This document shows positions 35,981 through 44,341 of a DNA stretch of 64,000 nt, in pieces. Source of the DNA: Maribacter_C sp947494565 (GTDB taxonomy: Bacteria; Bacteroidota; Bacteroidia; Flavobacteriales; Flavobacteriaceae). A program made the translations under genes and the position numbers. The stretch's first letter is position 1, and each line of letters opens with the position of its first letter. The notes beneath the pieces are model-generated. The model saw only the letters and a program-made list of their open reading frames with translations, was not told where the DNA came from and searched no databases. The DNA is taken from NCBI RefSeq assembly GCF_047345415.1, contig NZ_JBLFEP010000002.1, forward strand, positions 186,001 to 250,000, in the 5' to 3' direction.

Positions 35981-36031
35981 CTCAAATACACTAACGAATG
36001 TAACGGAGTCGATGAAGACGGCTAAACTTTT

Positions 36032-36060
36032 GTTGTGAAGCTGGTAAAAACTGTTGTGAA
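36032..36060 (-). promoter_or_regulatory. Double direct repeat upstream of copy A
   Basis: GTTGTGAA at 36032-36039 and again at 36053-36060, exactly 21 bp apart (minus strand TTCACAAC). The same pair with the same period occurs at copies B and C. A weaker distal site, ATGAAATGC, starts at 36087. Period and copy number suggest a dimeric regulator bound to one DNA face. Confidence 0.5.
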
Positions 36061-36116
36061 ACGCGTTAAAAGGTGTGGTCTCTTCGATGAAATGCATTCG
36101 TTGTACCAGTGAAATA

Positions 36117-36147
36117 AAAAATCCCCGTCACGTTGACGGGGATTTTT
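36117..36147. terminator. Terminator hairpin of copy B
   Basis: AAAAATCCCCGTCA (36117-36130), CGT loop, TGACGGGGATTTTT (36134-36147): perfect 14-bp stem with A-tract and T-tract, working on both strands. Confidence 0.8.
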
Positions 36148-36286
36148 TTAAGTTAAGTAGGTATCGTAAGATTTAGGTTCCGGTGTTACTCGGTATTTCT
36201 TAGGTCAAGTTTCTTTTTTGGGGAAAAGAAAACTTTTTTCGGTTAAGTTCAAGAGTCGATTTGGGGTCAATACTTTCACTTAATTA
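36117..36286 (-). ncRNA. Putative small RNA, copy B
   Basis: Minus-strand reading: -7-like TATATTTA (plus-strand 36292-36299), predicted start near 36285, shared CTTAACCGAAAA box (36236-36247), shared CCTACTT box (36155-36161), terminator 36117-36147. About 170 nt. The promoter segment and first part align with copy C at about 80 percent by eye, while the middle differs. The region lies between convergent genes, where such conservation is not expected from chance. No open frame of note. Confidence 0.5.
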
Positions 36287-36328
36287 CACTGTAAATATAG
36301 GTTCGATTTGAAAGGTCTCTAAATTATT

Positions 36329-36391
36329 GTTGTGAACTGGGTGGATATTGTGGTGTGTCCGACGAACGACAATCTCGATTCGATGAACAGC
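36329..36391 (-). promoter_or_regulatory. Upstream regulatory repeats of copy B
   Basis: GTTGTGAA (36329-36336) and a degenerate partner GTGGTGTG (36350-36357) are 21 bp apart. Distal half-sites ACGAACGAC (36362-36370) and ATGAACAGC (36383-36391) are also 21 bp apart and start 12 bp after the second proximal one, the same offset as in copy C. On the minus strand the distal sites read GCTGTTCAT and GTCGTTCGT, close to LytTR half-sites. Confidence 0.45.
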
Positions 36392-36405
36392 ATAACCATT
36401 TATGC

Positions 36406-37911
36406 TTATTTTCCATTCCCTCCTTTAATTTTAAGGACAGCATTCTTTGAATGTCCGTATTCCGAATTTATGGACAACGATTTTTCAAAGCATTCCAGTG
36501 CTTTTGATTCATTGCCTGACAAAAGATGGGCATCTCCTAACATGGACCATGAATACTCATCTGGAAATGTATCAGCATACAATTCAAAAATTTTGACCGC
36601 GGCATCGAGGTCACCTGCGTTCATTAACTCCGTTCCGATTTCCTCAAAATCATAGTCTACAAAAGGAACATAGGCCGTATCATTTTTATACTTCTGGTAG
36701 GTGCTAACCGCCACCGCAATGCCGTTGGAGATGTATTCGTTAGAGAATAATCGGGGTAGGGAAATCCGATCGAGCTGATAAGGGGCTCGGTTTAGAATAC
36801 GCATCGGAGTTGTAAAAGTATAGCGGTCGGTTTCTACATTATTCGTAAGCAGAATGACACATTGGTCCTTTTTGAGGTTTCGTATCAAAAAACTGCGTCC
36901 CCCTTGAAATCCTCCGGAATGGTAAACTATTTTTCCAACGGTGCTATCCTTAGCTACTTGCCAACCAGTACCTACAACTGCGGGATAATTTGATTTTTCA
37001 TTGATCGTTAACTCCTTTTTACCATTTAATGTAATTGGGTCATACATTTTGGTAAGAGAGGCTATAGATAGTAGTACATTGTTTTGAAGTGCCGTATGAA
37101 ACTTGAGCAAATCCCCAGCTGTGGTGTGAATCGAGCTTGCACCATAAATGTTATCGAAAGTTGCGCTATCTTCAATATTTGCGGCCAATGTATCGACCAG
37201 ATGAAATCGCTTTGACAGCCATTTTGGTTTCCGATAATACGACACCACATTTTTTTGGAGGTGGAGAGGTACATTTCTCTCAAACAAAAATGTCCGGTGC
37301 ATGCCGGAAGGCTCGAAAATATGTTGCTGTAAAAATTGCTCAAATGACAATTTCGAAATTTTTTCGATGATGAGCGCAAGAAAAATATAATTGGTATTCG
37401 CGTAGTTGTAGTTGGATCCAGGAGAAAAGTATAATTCTGGAGCCACTCGGGTATAGACCTCCAATAGTTCCTCATTGGTATACCCTTTGCCTGAAATCTC
37501 TTTTCTAAAGGGGTGTATTTGAACCTTGGGCAAGCCCGACGTATGCGAGAGCAAGTGTTGTATGCGAATCCCTTGGTAAGGCAGACCGCTGAGATGTTTT
37601 GTCAGATCATCGTTCAAATTAAGAAGGCCCCGTTCTACCAATTGCATAGTAGCAACTGCTGTAATCGTTTTGGAAACAGAAGCGACGTTGAACATATGCT
37701 GTGGCCTTAATGGGGTGCGATCATCGTAATTTGAAAACCCGAAGGACCTTTCATAGATGATCTTGCCTTTTTCTGCAATGAGAATGTTTCCGTTAAAACC
37801 GCGCTGCTGATTCAAAACGGTGAATACCGAATCGATTTCTGCTAACTGTTGTGCTTGAAGTGCCGTGTTCGAGACGGCCATGAGTACTAATAAAAAGGAC
37901 AGTCTTTTCAT
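36406..37911 (-). CDS. Secreted serine hydrolase with C-terminal TPR
   Basis: 501 residues with signal peptide MKRLSFLLVLMAVSNTALQA. Beta-lactamase-like domain: SVSK at 78-81, YAN in NYNYANTNYIF and HSGG in VYHSGGFQGG. The last about 80 residues form TPR units (GTELMNAGDLDAAVKIF, GDAHLLSGNESKALECF). It is divergent from a two-component system gene; the gap has three GGTTAA repeats on an 11-bp period, beside a -7-like element (CATATTTG, minus strand, 37934-37941). It is a close structural relative of the hydrolase at 11508. Control by that system is inferred. Confidence 0.91.
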   Translation of the reverse strand: MKRLSFLLVLMAVSNTALQAQQLAEIDSVFTVLNQQRGFNGNILIAEKGKIIYERSFGFSNYDDRTPLRPQHMFNVASVSKTITAVATMQLVERGLLNLNDDLTKHLSGLPYQGIRIQHLLSHTSGLPKVQIHPFRKEISGKGYTNEELLEVYTRVAPELYFSPGSNYNYANTNYIFLALIIEKISKLSFEQFLQQHIFEPSGMHRTFLFERNVPLHLQKNVVSYYRKPKWLSKRFHLVDTLAANIEDSATFDNIYGASSIHTTAGDLLKFHTALQNNVLLSIASLTKMYDPITLNGKKELTINEKSNYPAVVGTGWQVAKDSTVGKIVYHSGGFQGGRSFLIRNLKKDQCVILLTNNVETDRYTFTTPMRILNRAPYQLDRISLPRLFSNEYISNGIAVAVSTYQKYKNDTAYVPFVDYDFEEIGTELMNAGDLDAAVKIFELYADTFPDEYSWSMLGDAHLLSGNESKALECFEKSLSINSEYGHSKNAVLKIKGGNGK

Positions 37912-37962
37912 GATGTATTGTTTTTGATTCCCTCAAATATGGGGCAACCCCTTCAATAAGGC

Positions 37963-37990
37963 GGTTAAGCAGGGGTTAAAGACGGGTTAA
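37963..37990. promoter_or_regulatory. Three GGTTAA repeats, 11-bp period
   Basis: GGTTAA at 37963, 37974 and 37985, exact copies 11 bp apart, in the divergent gap between the serine hydrolase and the histidine kinase genes. Direct repeats with an 11-bp period are the normal operator form of OmpR/PhoB-family regulators, and such a regulator is encoded 1.5 kb away. They begin about 22 bp upstream of a -7-like element of the serine hydrolase gene. Confidence 0.6.
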
Positions 37991-38069
37991 TGTCATTTGT
38001 CAGCATGTTCACTTGTCATTAACATAAGAAGATCAGCTTTGAGCCCACCGCAGCTCAGGGCTTTATTAA

Positions 38070-38086
38070 CGTTAATGCAGGGTTAA
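38070..38086. promoter_or_regulatory. Second GTTAA pair upstream of the histidine kinase gene
   Basis: CGTTAA (38070-38075) and GGTTAA (38081-38086) are again 11 bp apart; the first overlaps the palindrome TTAACGTTAA (38066-38075). It lies about 50 bp ahead of the kinase ATG. TATTTTTG at 38124-38131 has perfect -7 form, but it is so near the ATG at 38136 that the mRNA would be almost leaderless. Confidence 0.5.
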
Positions 38087-38135
38087 CAGGCGCCATTTGG
38101 CCTATAGTGCAAGAGGTTTGCCCTATTTTTGGGTC

Positions 38136-39524
38136 ATGCAACGGAAAATAAACACTCTTATAATAACCGCGGTTTTGACGCTATTGGCCATGACAAGCAT
38201 ACAGGCGTATTTGATTTACAATACGTACGAGTTGAAAAAAGATGCCTTTATCAATGAGACCAAAAAAGCCATCAGTCGAATAGATGACGAAACCGAAATG
38301 GTCGTGGAAACAAGTGAGTTATGGGGGCAGGTTTTTTCAGAGCTGCTATGGGAGTATAGATTTAAGGATTTGAGCAAAAACCAGTTCATAGAAGAATTGA
38401 AAAAAGAGAAAGATTCCTTTTCCAGGGCCTTCAACAAGTTGTATCAAGAAGAATTAAAGAAATCGGATCTGGGCTATGAAATCAAGTTCAAGAAGAACAT
38501 TTATTCCATTATGGTCATGGATTCTATGCAGATTGATACCGTTGCGATATTTTCAAAAGAGCGACCGCTATTCGTTCTTGGTGACGATTTTGAAGAAAGC
38601 CAGGGCTACACCATCAGTCAGGCCAGATGGCAAACCGACTATACCGCCCTTGATGCAGATGGCATCGAAAAAACTGTAGAATTCCGGGTCCATACCAGAG
38701 ACCGAATGAATATTTCAGAATGGCAACGCATAGTACTGGGGCGAATGGCGGCCTTGTTGGCAGGATCTGTGCTTTTGCTTCTATTTGTGGTCGGTCTGTT
38801 TTACTATTCCATCAAAAATCTTATTAAGCAAAAGAAAGTCGCTGATGTAAAAACCGATTTCATCAATAATATCACACATGAACTTAAGACACCCCTCGCC
38901 ACTTTGGGCATTGCTACGAAAAGTCTGAAAAAGCCCGAAATAAAACAATCACCGGAGGCATTTGAAAACACCTTGAATATCTTGGATAGGCAGAATACCA
39001 GACTTCAAAAGCTGATTGATCAAGTATTGACCAATAGCTTGGGTTCTGAAGAATTGACCCTGAAAAAAGAACAAGTAGTCGATGAGGAGTATATCATGAA
39101 CAGTATTGCTGATTTTTCACTTTCGGTACAGGATAAAAACGTGTCTTTTACCACAAGTATTGAACCAAAGGAGGTGCTACTGACAATCGACACTTTTCTA
39201 TTCACTACAGCGCTGTTCAATATTCTTGAAAATGCGATTAAATACGGCAAGGAATCCGTCGCCATAGCAATAGAGACAAAGCTTAGCAACGATAGGTATG
39301 AAATTCGAATATCGGATAATGGGGTCGGTATTCCACGAGAACATCTGCCCTCGATTTTCGACAAGTTCTATCGAGTGACCTCTGGAAATGTCCATGATGT
39401 TAAGGGGCTGGGGCTAGGGCTCTATTATACGAAACAAGTCATAGACGCACATCAAGGCACCATCGATGTTGAAAGTGAACCCGATCGAGGAACAACATTT
39501 AGTATAACCATTCCAACAAATTAG
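38136..39524 (+). CDS. Sensor histidine kinase (OmpR-type partner)
   Basis: 462 residues from MQRKINTLIITAVL; an upstream TTG would add 13 residues. TM1 about 5-28, periplasmic sensor part of about 175 residues, TM2 about 205-225, then a HisKA domain with H248 in ITHELKTPLA and an ATPase with N-box ILENAIKYG, DNGVGIP and GLGLGLY. It lies 5 bp before the response regulator gene. It belongs with the serine hydrolase genes on both sides; the sensor domain is of no family I recognise. Confidence 0.94.
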   Translation: MQRKINTLIITAVLTLLAMTSIQAYLIYNTYELKKDAFINETKKAISRIDDETEMVVETSELWGQVFSELLWEYRFKDLSKNQFIEELKKEKDSFSRAFNKLYQEELKKSDLGYEIKFKKNIYSIMVMDSMQIDTVAIFSKERPLFVLGDDFEESQGYTISQARWQTDYTALDADGIEKTVEFRVHTRDRMNISEWQRIVLGRMAALLAGSVLLLLFVVGLFYYSIKNLIKQKKVADVKTDFINNITHELKTPLATLGIATKSLKKPEIKQSPEAFENTLNILDRQNTRLQKLIDQVLTNSLGSEELTLKKEQVVDEEYIMNSIADFSLSVQDKNVSFTTSIEPKEVLLTIDTFLFTTALFNILENAIKYGKESVAIAIETKLSNDRYEIRISDNGVGIPREHLPSIFDKFYRVTSGNVHDVKGLGLGLYYTKQVIDAHQGTIDVESEPDRGTTFSITIPTN

Positions 39525-39529
39525 TAGTT

Positions 39530-40216
39530 ATGACGCATGTATTATTAGCAGAAGACGATTTTGATTTTGGGAGTATTCTCAAGCAGTATCTTGAAATACA
39601 CCAATTTCAGGTGACTTGGGCAAAAGATGGTAAGGAGGCCTTGGGTCTTTTCACCACCGCTGATTTTGACATCTGCGTTTTCGATGTGATGATGCCTAAA
39701 ATGGATGGCTTTACCCTAGCTGAAAAGGTCATCGAAATCAATCCTGAGGTCCCATTCGTGTTTCTGACCGCAAAAAAAATGAAGGAAGATAGGGTTACAG
39801 GGTTGAAGTTAGGGGCCGATGACTATATCGTAAAACCGTTCGAAGCCGACATTCTTGTACTTCGCCTCAAGAATATCTTAAAAAGAACAGGAAGGGTGCA
39901 GCCCAGAAAATCAGAAGTACATCGTATAGGAAACTATGATTTCGATGCAATCAATCACCAGTTGGTTTTTGACGGCACTGCCCAACGACTTACTGAAAAA
40001 GAGACCCTATTGATACAGTATTTGTATCAACATAAAAATACAATGATCAAGCGCGAAGACCTCCTCAAAGACGTTTGGGGTAACGACGACTTTTTCTCAG
40101 GAAGAAGTATGGACGTATTCATTAGCCGCCTCAGAAAATACTTTAAGCAAGACCCATCAATTGCAATTGAAAGTGTACGAGGTGTCGGATTAACATTTAA
40201 AATCAATTTGACTTAA
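39530..40216 (+). CDS. OmpR/PhoB-family response regulator
   Basis: 228 residues. Receiver domain with D9/D10, phosphoacceptor D52 in FDVMMPKMDG, T80 and K102. C-terminal winged helix (about 130-225) with LTEKETLLIQYLY, REDLLKDVWG and DVFISRLRKYF. The operator form expected for this family, 11-bp direct repeats, is found at 37963-37990 and 38070-38086, so it probably regulates its own operon and the divergent serine hydrolase. Confidence 0.94.
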   Translation: MTHVLLAEDDFDFGSILKQYLEIHQFQVTWAKDGKEALGLFTTADFDICVFDVMMPKMDGFTLAEKVIEINPEVPFVFLTAKKMKEDRVTGLKLGADDYIVKPFEADILVLRLKNILKRTGRVQPRKSEVHRIGNYDFDAINHQLVFDGTAQRLTEKETLLIQYLYQHKNTMIKREDLLKDVWGNDDFFSGRSMDVFISRLRKYFKQDPSIAIESVRGVGLTFKINLT

Positions 40217-40268
40217 GGAGTTTATTCATCAACCGATACCTGTCAAAAACAAGGAAAACAAGGAAAAC

Positions 40269-41480
40269 ATGAAACAACTATTCATACTGGCATTACTCTT
40301 CATCACAGTAGGCCATACTTCCAGAGCACAGAGCGCTGAAGAAAAATTAGATCAAAAGTTAGACAGTATAAGCAAGCTAGATGGTCTTGCCGGATTTGGG
40401 GTTTCCGTATTCACCTTGGATACCGTATTGTTTCAAGGAGGATTCGGCTACGCCGATCTGAAAAACAAAAAACCGTATACGGTTGCGACTGTTCAGAATA
40501 TCGGGTCGATATCCAAAACCTTTACCGGAATTGCCCTCATGAAAGCAGTAGAAATGGGCAAGCTATCTATGGACACCCGAGTAAACGAGATATTGCCTTT
40601 TAAAGTAGTACATCCGAAACACCCGGAACAACAGATTACCATCAGGCATTTGGCGACCCATACCTCAGGGATTATAGACCTTGAGCAGACCTATGATATG
40701 AGTTATGTACTCGAGAACCCAAATGAAGTAGATGCGGATGAATACAACAAGGAAATTACCAAATACATGCATCAACTCAAACAAAACACCGCTATGCCTT
40801 TAGGAGCCTATCTAAAAGCATATTTGACCAAAGGTGGCGCACTGTACAATAGAAAAAACTTTTTGAAAACAGCACCCGGAGCACGTTATGAATATTCGAA
40901 TATTGCCACGGCATTGGCCGCCTATTGTGTGGAAATAGTGATGGAAGAGCCATTTCATAAGGTCACCCAGAAGTACATTTTCGATGAAATCGGAATGAGC
41001 GAAACAGGCTGGTTTTTAGATTCGGTTTCAAAAGAAAACCATGCGCAAATCTATTCGGATAACCTGAAAGTATTACCGAGGTATCAGTTGATTACCTATC
41101 CTGACGGCGGTTTGCGAACCAATGTGGCTTCACTTACAAAATATATGCAAGTCATGATGGGGTGCTATGAAGGCCGCGAATCAATTCTCCCTACGGCCTT
41201 ATGTCAACAAATGATGAAAGCTCAACTGACCCAAAGCCAATTGGGCACAGAAGACATCGATGACAATTATGGCTTTTATTGGGAAAACAAAGGAGGCGCT
41301 ACCATTGGTCATAATGGAGGAGATCCAGGCATTCTCACCTTGATGTACTACAATACTGAGATGAAGGTGGGCGCTATCTTCTTTACCAATACCAATGTTA
41401 TAGACAACCCGAAAGCAGCAAGGCTGGTACAACAAAGTTGGAACGCAATTCGGGCGTACCGAAATAAAAAAGCAAAATAA
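40269..41480 (+). CDS. Secreted serine hydrolase (beta-lactamase-like)
   Basis: 403 residues with signal peptide MKQLFILALLFITVGHTSRA. Motifs: SISK at 80-83, YSN in RYEYSNIATAL and HNGG in GHNGGDPG. No TPR follows. It lies 52 bp after the response regulator gene, probably in the same operon, which also includes the two small secreted proteins downstream. Whether it acts on beta-lactams, D-peptides or esters is not visible. Confidence 0.9.
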   Translation: MKQLFILALLFITVGHTSRAQSAEEKLDQKLDSISKLDGLAGFGVSVFTLDTVLFQGGFGYADLKNKKPYTVATVQNIGSISKTFTGIALMKAVEMGKLSMDTRVNEILPFKVVHPKHPEQQITIRHLATHTSGIIDLEQTYDMSYVLENPNEVDADEYNKEITKYMHQLKQNTAMPLGAYLKAYLTKGGALYNRKNFLKTAPGARYEYSNIATALAAYCVEIVMEEPFHKVTQKYIFDEIGMSETGWFLDSVSKENHAQIYSDNLKVLPRYQLITYPDGGLRTNVASLTKYMQVMMGCYEGRESILPTALCQQMMKAQLTQSQLGTEDIDDNYGFYWENKGGATIGHNGGDPGILTLMYYNTEMKVGAIFFTNTNVIDNPKAARLVQQSWNAIRAYRNKKAK

Positions 41481-41517
41481 GTAACCTAACAAGAAGGATC
41501 ATTCAAAAAAGTAAAAC

Positions 41518-41973
41518 ATGAGAACGATTAAAATTACAGTTTGCATACTGTGTATGGGGCTAACGGCTCTAACGGCACAAGAAAAAGAACCGAAATTCAA
41601 TTTAAGCCCTGAAGAAGTAGTCGTGTATGACTATACGGTATCAACCAAGGGAGTACAATTCGACTATCAGTTTGAAGATGACTATACGCTTAAGCTGACC
41701 AACAAGACATACAAAATCAAACTGTTCTTCGATGAAAAGAAAAAAGAGGCCGTTCAACTTGCCCTATCTAAAATCATGGATGACGATGTGGCAACTACCG
41801 GATTTGAAAGGACGGTATGGAAGAAAACATTGGACAACGGAAAACCCGTCTATGAAGTAGAACTGAAAGAAAATCAGTTGCTCATTCACATTAAACGAAA
41901 GCAAATGGATGATGAAGCCTACGAAAGGCTTACCAACTTAGGGCAGCGGTTTTTAGAAGCGATCAACAGTTGA
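41518..41973 (+). CDS. Secreted protein of unknown function (paralogue of next gene)
   Basis: 151 residues with signal peptide ending ALTAQ. The body has a pattern shared with the next protein: YKIKLFFDEKKKEAVQLAL, then WKKTLDNGKPVYEVELKENQL. It is charged and probably a mixed alpha/beta fold. I know no family. It lies 37 bp after the serine hydrolase and is likely co-transcribed with it and with the two-component genes. Confidence 0.7.
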   Translation: MRTIKITVCILCMGLTALTAQEKEPKFNLSPEEVVVYDYTVSTKGVQFDYQFEDDYTLKLTNKTYKIKLFFDEKKKEAVQLALSKIMDDDVATTGFERTVWKKTLDNGKPVYEVELKENQLLIHIKRKQMDDEAYERLTNLGQRFLEAINS

Positions 41974-41984
41974 TAACAAGCACT

Positions 41985-42602
41985 ATGAGAGTACTAGTAT
42001 ACATTCTAATCAGTATGGCACTAAGCCTTGCAACAGGTTATGCCCAAGAAGATTCGACGGTGACTTCCGATAAACAGGAGGAGGGATCAGGTCTTTCAAT
42101 TTCATTTGACGGAGATCTTTCCTTTTCGGGAAATGAAAACACTTATTTTTCAACAAGTGATTCCGATGACACTTATAAGGTTCGCGCAAAATTCAATGCC
42201 GAGAAAACGGCAAAGATCAGAGCATATCTGCTTGAAGAGTTCGGTAAAAAACAGCTAAAGGTTTCTGGAACAAAACAACAATGGCGGGTAGCTGTAGACG
42301 GCATCACCAGTTATGAAATCAAGATAGATGAGGGAAACTTGAGAATTTTTGTGGATAAGGAACTGGCTTCTTCGAGTACGTTGAGCAAGATGAAGGCCAT
42401 CACCAAAAACATCAAGGCCCATACTTCCGGAAAATCACGGGAACAACGCGAAGCGGAAAAAGCGAAGCGTGATAAAAGTCGTCTTGATCGAGAAGCGGCC
42501 CAAAAGATACGGGAAGCTGAACGTTTAAAAAGAGAAGCCGAACGCTTAGAGCGAGAGGCCGCCCGTTTAGAAAAAGAAGCGAATGCAAAGCGCAACAAGT
42601 AA
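41985..42602 (+). CDS. Secreted protein with C-terminal heptad coiled coil
   Basis: 205 residues from MRVLVYILISMALSLATGYA, a signal peptide; a TTG start 15 bp upstream is possible but gives a poorer signal. Residues about 25-145 resemble the preceding protein (YKVRAKFNAEKTAKIRAYL, YEIKIDEGNLRIF). The last about 55 residues are rich in R, E, K and A, with units REAERLK, REAERLE, REAARLE of exactly seven residues, a helix or coiled coil. No enzymatic motif. It ends just before the terminator at 42605. Confidence 0.72.
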   Translation: MRVLVYILISMALSLATGYAQEDSTVTSDKQEEGSGLSISFDGDLSFSGNENTYFSTSDSDDTYKVRAKFNAEKTAKIRAYLLEEFGKKQLKVSGTKQQWRVAVDGITSYEIKIDEGNLRIFVDKELASSSTLSKMKAITKNIKAHTSGKSREQREAEKAKRDKSRLDREAAQKIREAERLKREAERLEREAARLEKEANAKRNK

Positions 42603-42604
42603 AT

Positions 42605-42633
42605 AAAAAACCCTCCGTTACGGAGGGTTTTTT
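42605..42633. terminator. Terminator hairpin of copy C / operon end
   Basis: AAAAAACCCTCCG, TTA loop, CGGAGGGTTTTTT: perfect 13-bp stem, usable on both strands. It starts 3 bp after the stop codon of the coiled-coil protein gene. Confidence 0.85.
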
Positions 42634-42778
42634 ATCAAAGTAGGTTTGGGTTAATTTGGTTTGGTGTTTTTAAGTTTACTAAATCAAGTTCTGATCTGGG
42701 GAGAAAAAAACTTTTTTCGGTTAAGTTCGTGCCCTGCTTTTCAGCAGGTAGATTTGGGTCAACACATTCACTTAAATA
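42605..42778 (-). ncRNA. Putative small RNA, copy C
   Basis: Minus-strand reading: -7-like TATATTTA (plus-strand 42784-42791), predicted start near 42777, CTTAACCGAAAA box (42714-42725), CCTACTT box (42638-42644), terminator 42605-42633. About 170 nt. It shares with copy B the spacing from the upstream double repeat to the -7 element (30 bp). The gap to the convergent hflX gene continues to 43113; from 42884 on I see nothing that I can name. Confidence 0.5.
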
Positions 42779-42820
42779 CAATGTAAATATAGAGACGATT
42801 TGGATAGTAGCTAAATTATT

Positions 42821-42883
42821 GTTGTGAAGTGGTCGCTAGCTGTTGTGAAAAATATGAACGGTTCATTTTGATCGATGAACGGT
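42821..42883 (-). promoter_or_regulatory. Upstream regulatory repeats of copy C, including a perfect LytTR-type operator
   Basis: Proximal pair GTTGTGAA at 42821-42828 and 42842-42849, 21 bp apart. Distal pair ATGAACGGT at 42854-42862 and 42875-42883: two identical 9-mers with a 12-bp spacer. On the minus strand these read ACCGTTCAT, matching the LytTR half-site consensus at every position and with the canonical 12-bp gap. The order distal pair, proximal pair, -7 element is the order expected of an activated promoter. Confidence 0.6.
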
Positions 42884-43113
42884 ACGGCCAACGACCAAAA
42901 AAGGACTTTGTACAGGGGTCTTATTGGAGTATGTGGGCTGGTCAAGTGCAAACACAAATAGGGAATGAGATGTCAGGTTGAGCTTTACGAAACGTTTATG
43001 GTTCATCAAAACACTCTCGAATTGATCAAACATCCTCCACGGTCTTGTTGCAGACGGACGGGCTCGAACTGATATATTCGATTTGACTGTGTAAACGAGA
43101 CCTTAGGCTTAGG

Positions 43114-44325
43114 TTAGTACTGATCCAAGTGCTCAGGATAAAGAAAGTTGTTATACGGAAAGCGCGTCACATGAATCTCACGTACTTCGTTATAGACCCT
43201 TTTTCGAAACTCGTCCAAATTCTCCTTGTTCAAGGCCGAAATAAAGAGTACACGATCTCCAAGCTTATCCATCCAAGTTCTTTTCCACTCTTCTATAGTG
43301 AAATGTCGCCCGGTTTTCTCGGTCATTAAATCGTCTTCCTCAATGGTTTCGTGCTGGTATTGGTCGATTTTATTGAAGACCATGATCGTCTTTTTGTTCG
43401 AACTGTTGATTTCTCCCAAGATTTTGTCCACAGACTCGATTTGCTCTTCGAATTGCGGATGCGAGATGTCGACCACATGCAACAAGAGGTCCGCCTCACG
43501 AACCTCATCCAGCGTACTTTTAAAACTCTCTACCAACTGGGTAGGTAACTTACGGATGAATCCTACCGTATCGCTCAGAAGAAAAGGAAGATTTCCGATA
43601 ACGACCTTCCGTACGGTCGTGTCTAGGGTAGCAAAGAGTTTATTTTCGGCAAAGACATCACTTTTACTAACCACGTTCATAAGGGTCGACTTGCCCACAT
43701 TGGTATATCCGACCAAAGCAACTCTGACCAAAGCTCCTCTATTGCCACGTTGGGTTTCCATTTGACGATCTATTTTGAGAAGTTTCTTCTTCAAAAGAGA
43801 AATGCGGTCGCGAACGATACGCCTATCGGTTTCGATTTCGGTCTCCCCAGGTCCGCGCATTCCAATACCCCCTTTTTGACGCTCAAGGTGCGTCCATAGA
43901 CCGGTCAGCCTAGGAAGAAGAAACTCGTATTGTGCCAGTTCGACCTGGGTGCGCGAATAACTCGTTTGCGCACGTTGCGCGAAAATATCAAGTATGAGAC
44001 TCGTACGATCTATAATTTTACAGCGCAATTGCTTTTCGATATTCCGCTGTTGGGCCGGCGTGAGCTCATCATCGAAAATCACCGAACCGATTTCATGTTC
44101 TTCTACATAGGCCTCGACCTCTTTCATCTTTCCGCTCCCGATCAATGTTTTGGGGTTGGGCACATCCATACGCTGTACAAAGCGTTTGTACACTTCGCCA
44201 CCGGCTGTATAGGTCAAAAACTCTAGCTCATCGAGAAATTCGGTTACTTTTTCCTCATTTTGCTCTCGATTGATGACCCCGATTAATACCGCTTTTTCGT
44301 ATGCTATGGATTTTCTTTCTAACAT
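43114..44325 (-). CDS. hflX: GTPase HflX
   Basis: 403 residues. HflX N-terminal domain (about 1-180, with RNIEKQLRCKIIDRTSLIL and GPGETEIETDRR) followed by the G domain: GYTNVGKSTLMN (G1), DTVGFI (G3) and NKID (G4). HflX binds ribosomes and can split stalled 70S particles under stress. Length is normal. It is convergent with copy C; a -7-like element lies upstream at 44342. Confidence 0.95.
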   Translation of the reverse strand: MLERKSIAYEKAVLIGVINREQNEEKVTEFLDELEFLTYTAGGEVYKRFVQRMDVPNPKTLIGSGKMKEVEAYVEEHEIGSVIFDDELTPAQQRNIEKQLRCKIIDRTSLILDIFAQRAQTSYSRTQVELAQYEFLLPRLTGLWTHLERQKGGIGMRGPGETEIETDRRIVRDRISLLKKKLLKIDRQMETQRGNRGALVRVALVGYTNVGKSTLMNVVSKSDVFAENKLFATLDTTVRKVVIGNLPFLLSDTVGFIRKLPTQLVESFKSTLDEVREADLLLHVVDISHPQFEEQIESVDKILGEINSSNKKTIMVFNKIDQYQHETIEEDDLMTEKTGRHFTIEEWKRTWMDKLGDRVLFISALNKENLDEFRKRVYNEVREIHVTRFPYNNFLYPEHLDQY

Positions 44326-44341
44326 GTATCACTTGAAAGTG

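Noticed and set aside
36406..41480. True beta-lactamase resistance cassette
   Set aside because: The hydrolases have SxxK folds but lack clear features that separate beta-lactamases from other class C-like esterases and peptidases; no mobile element is near.
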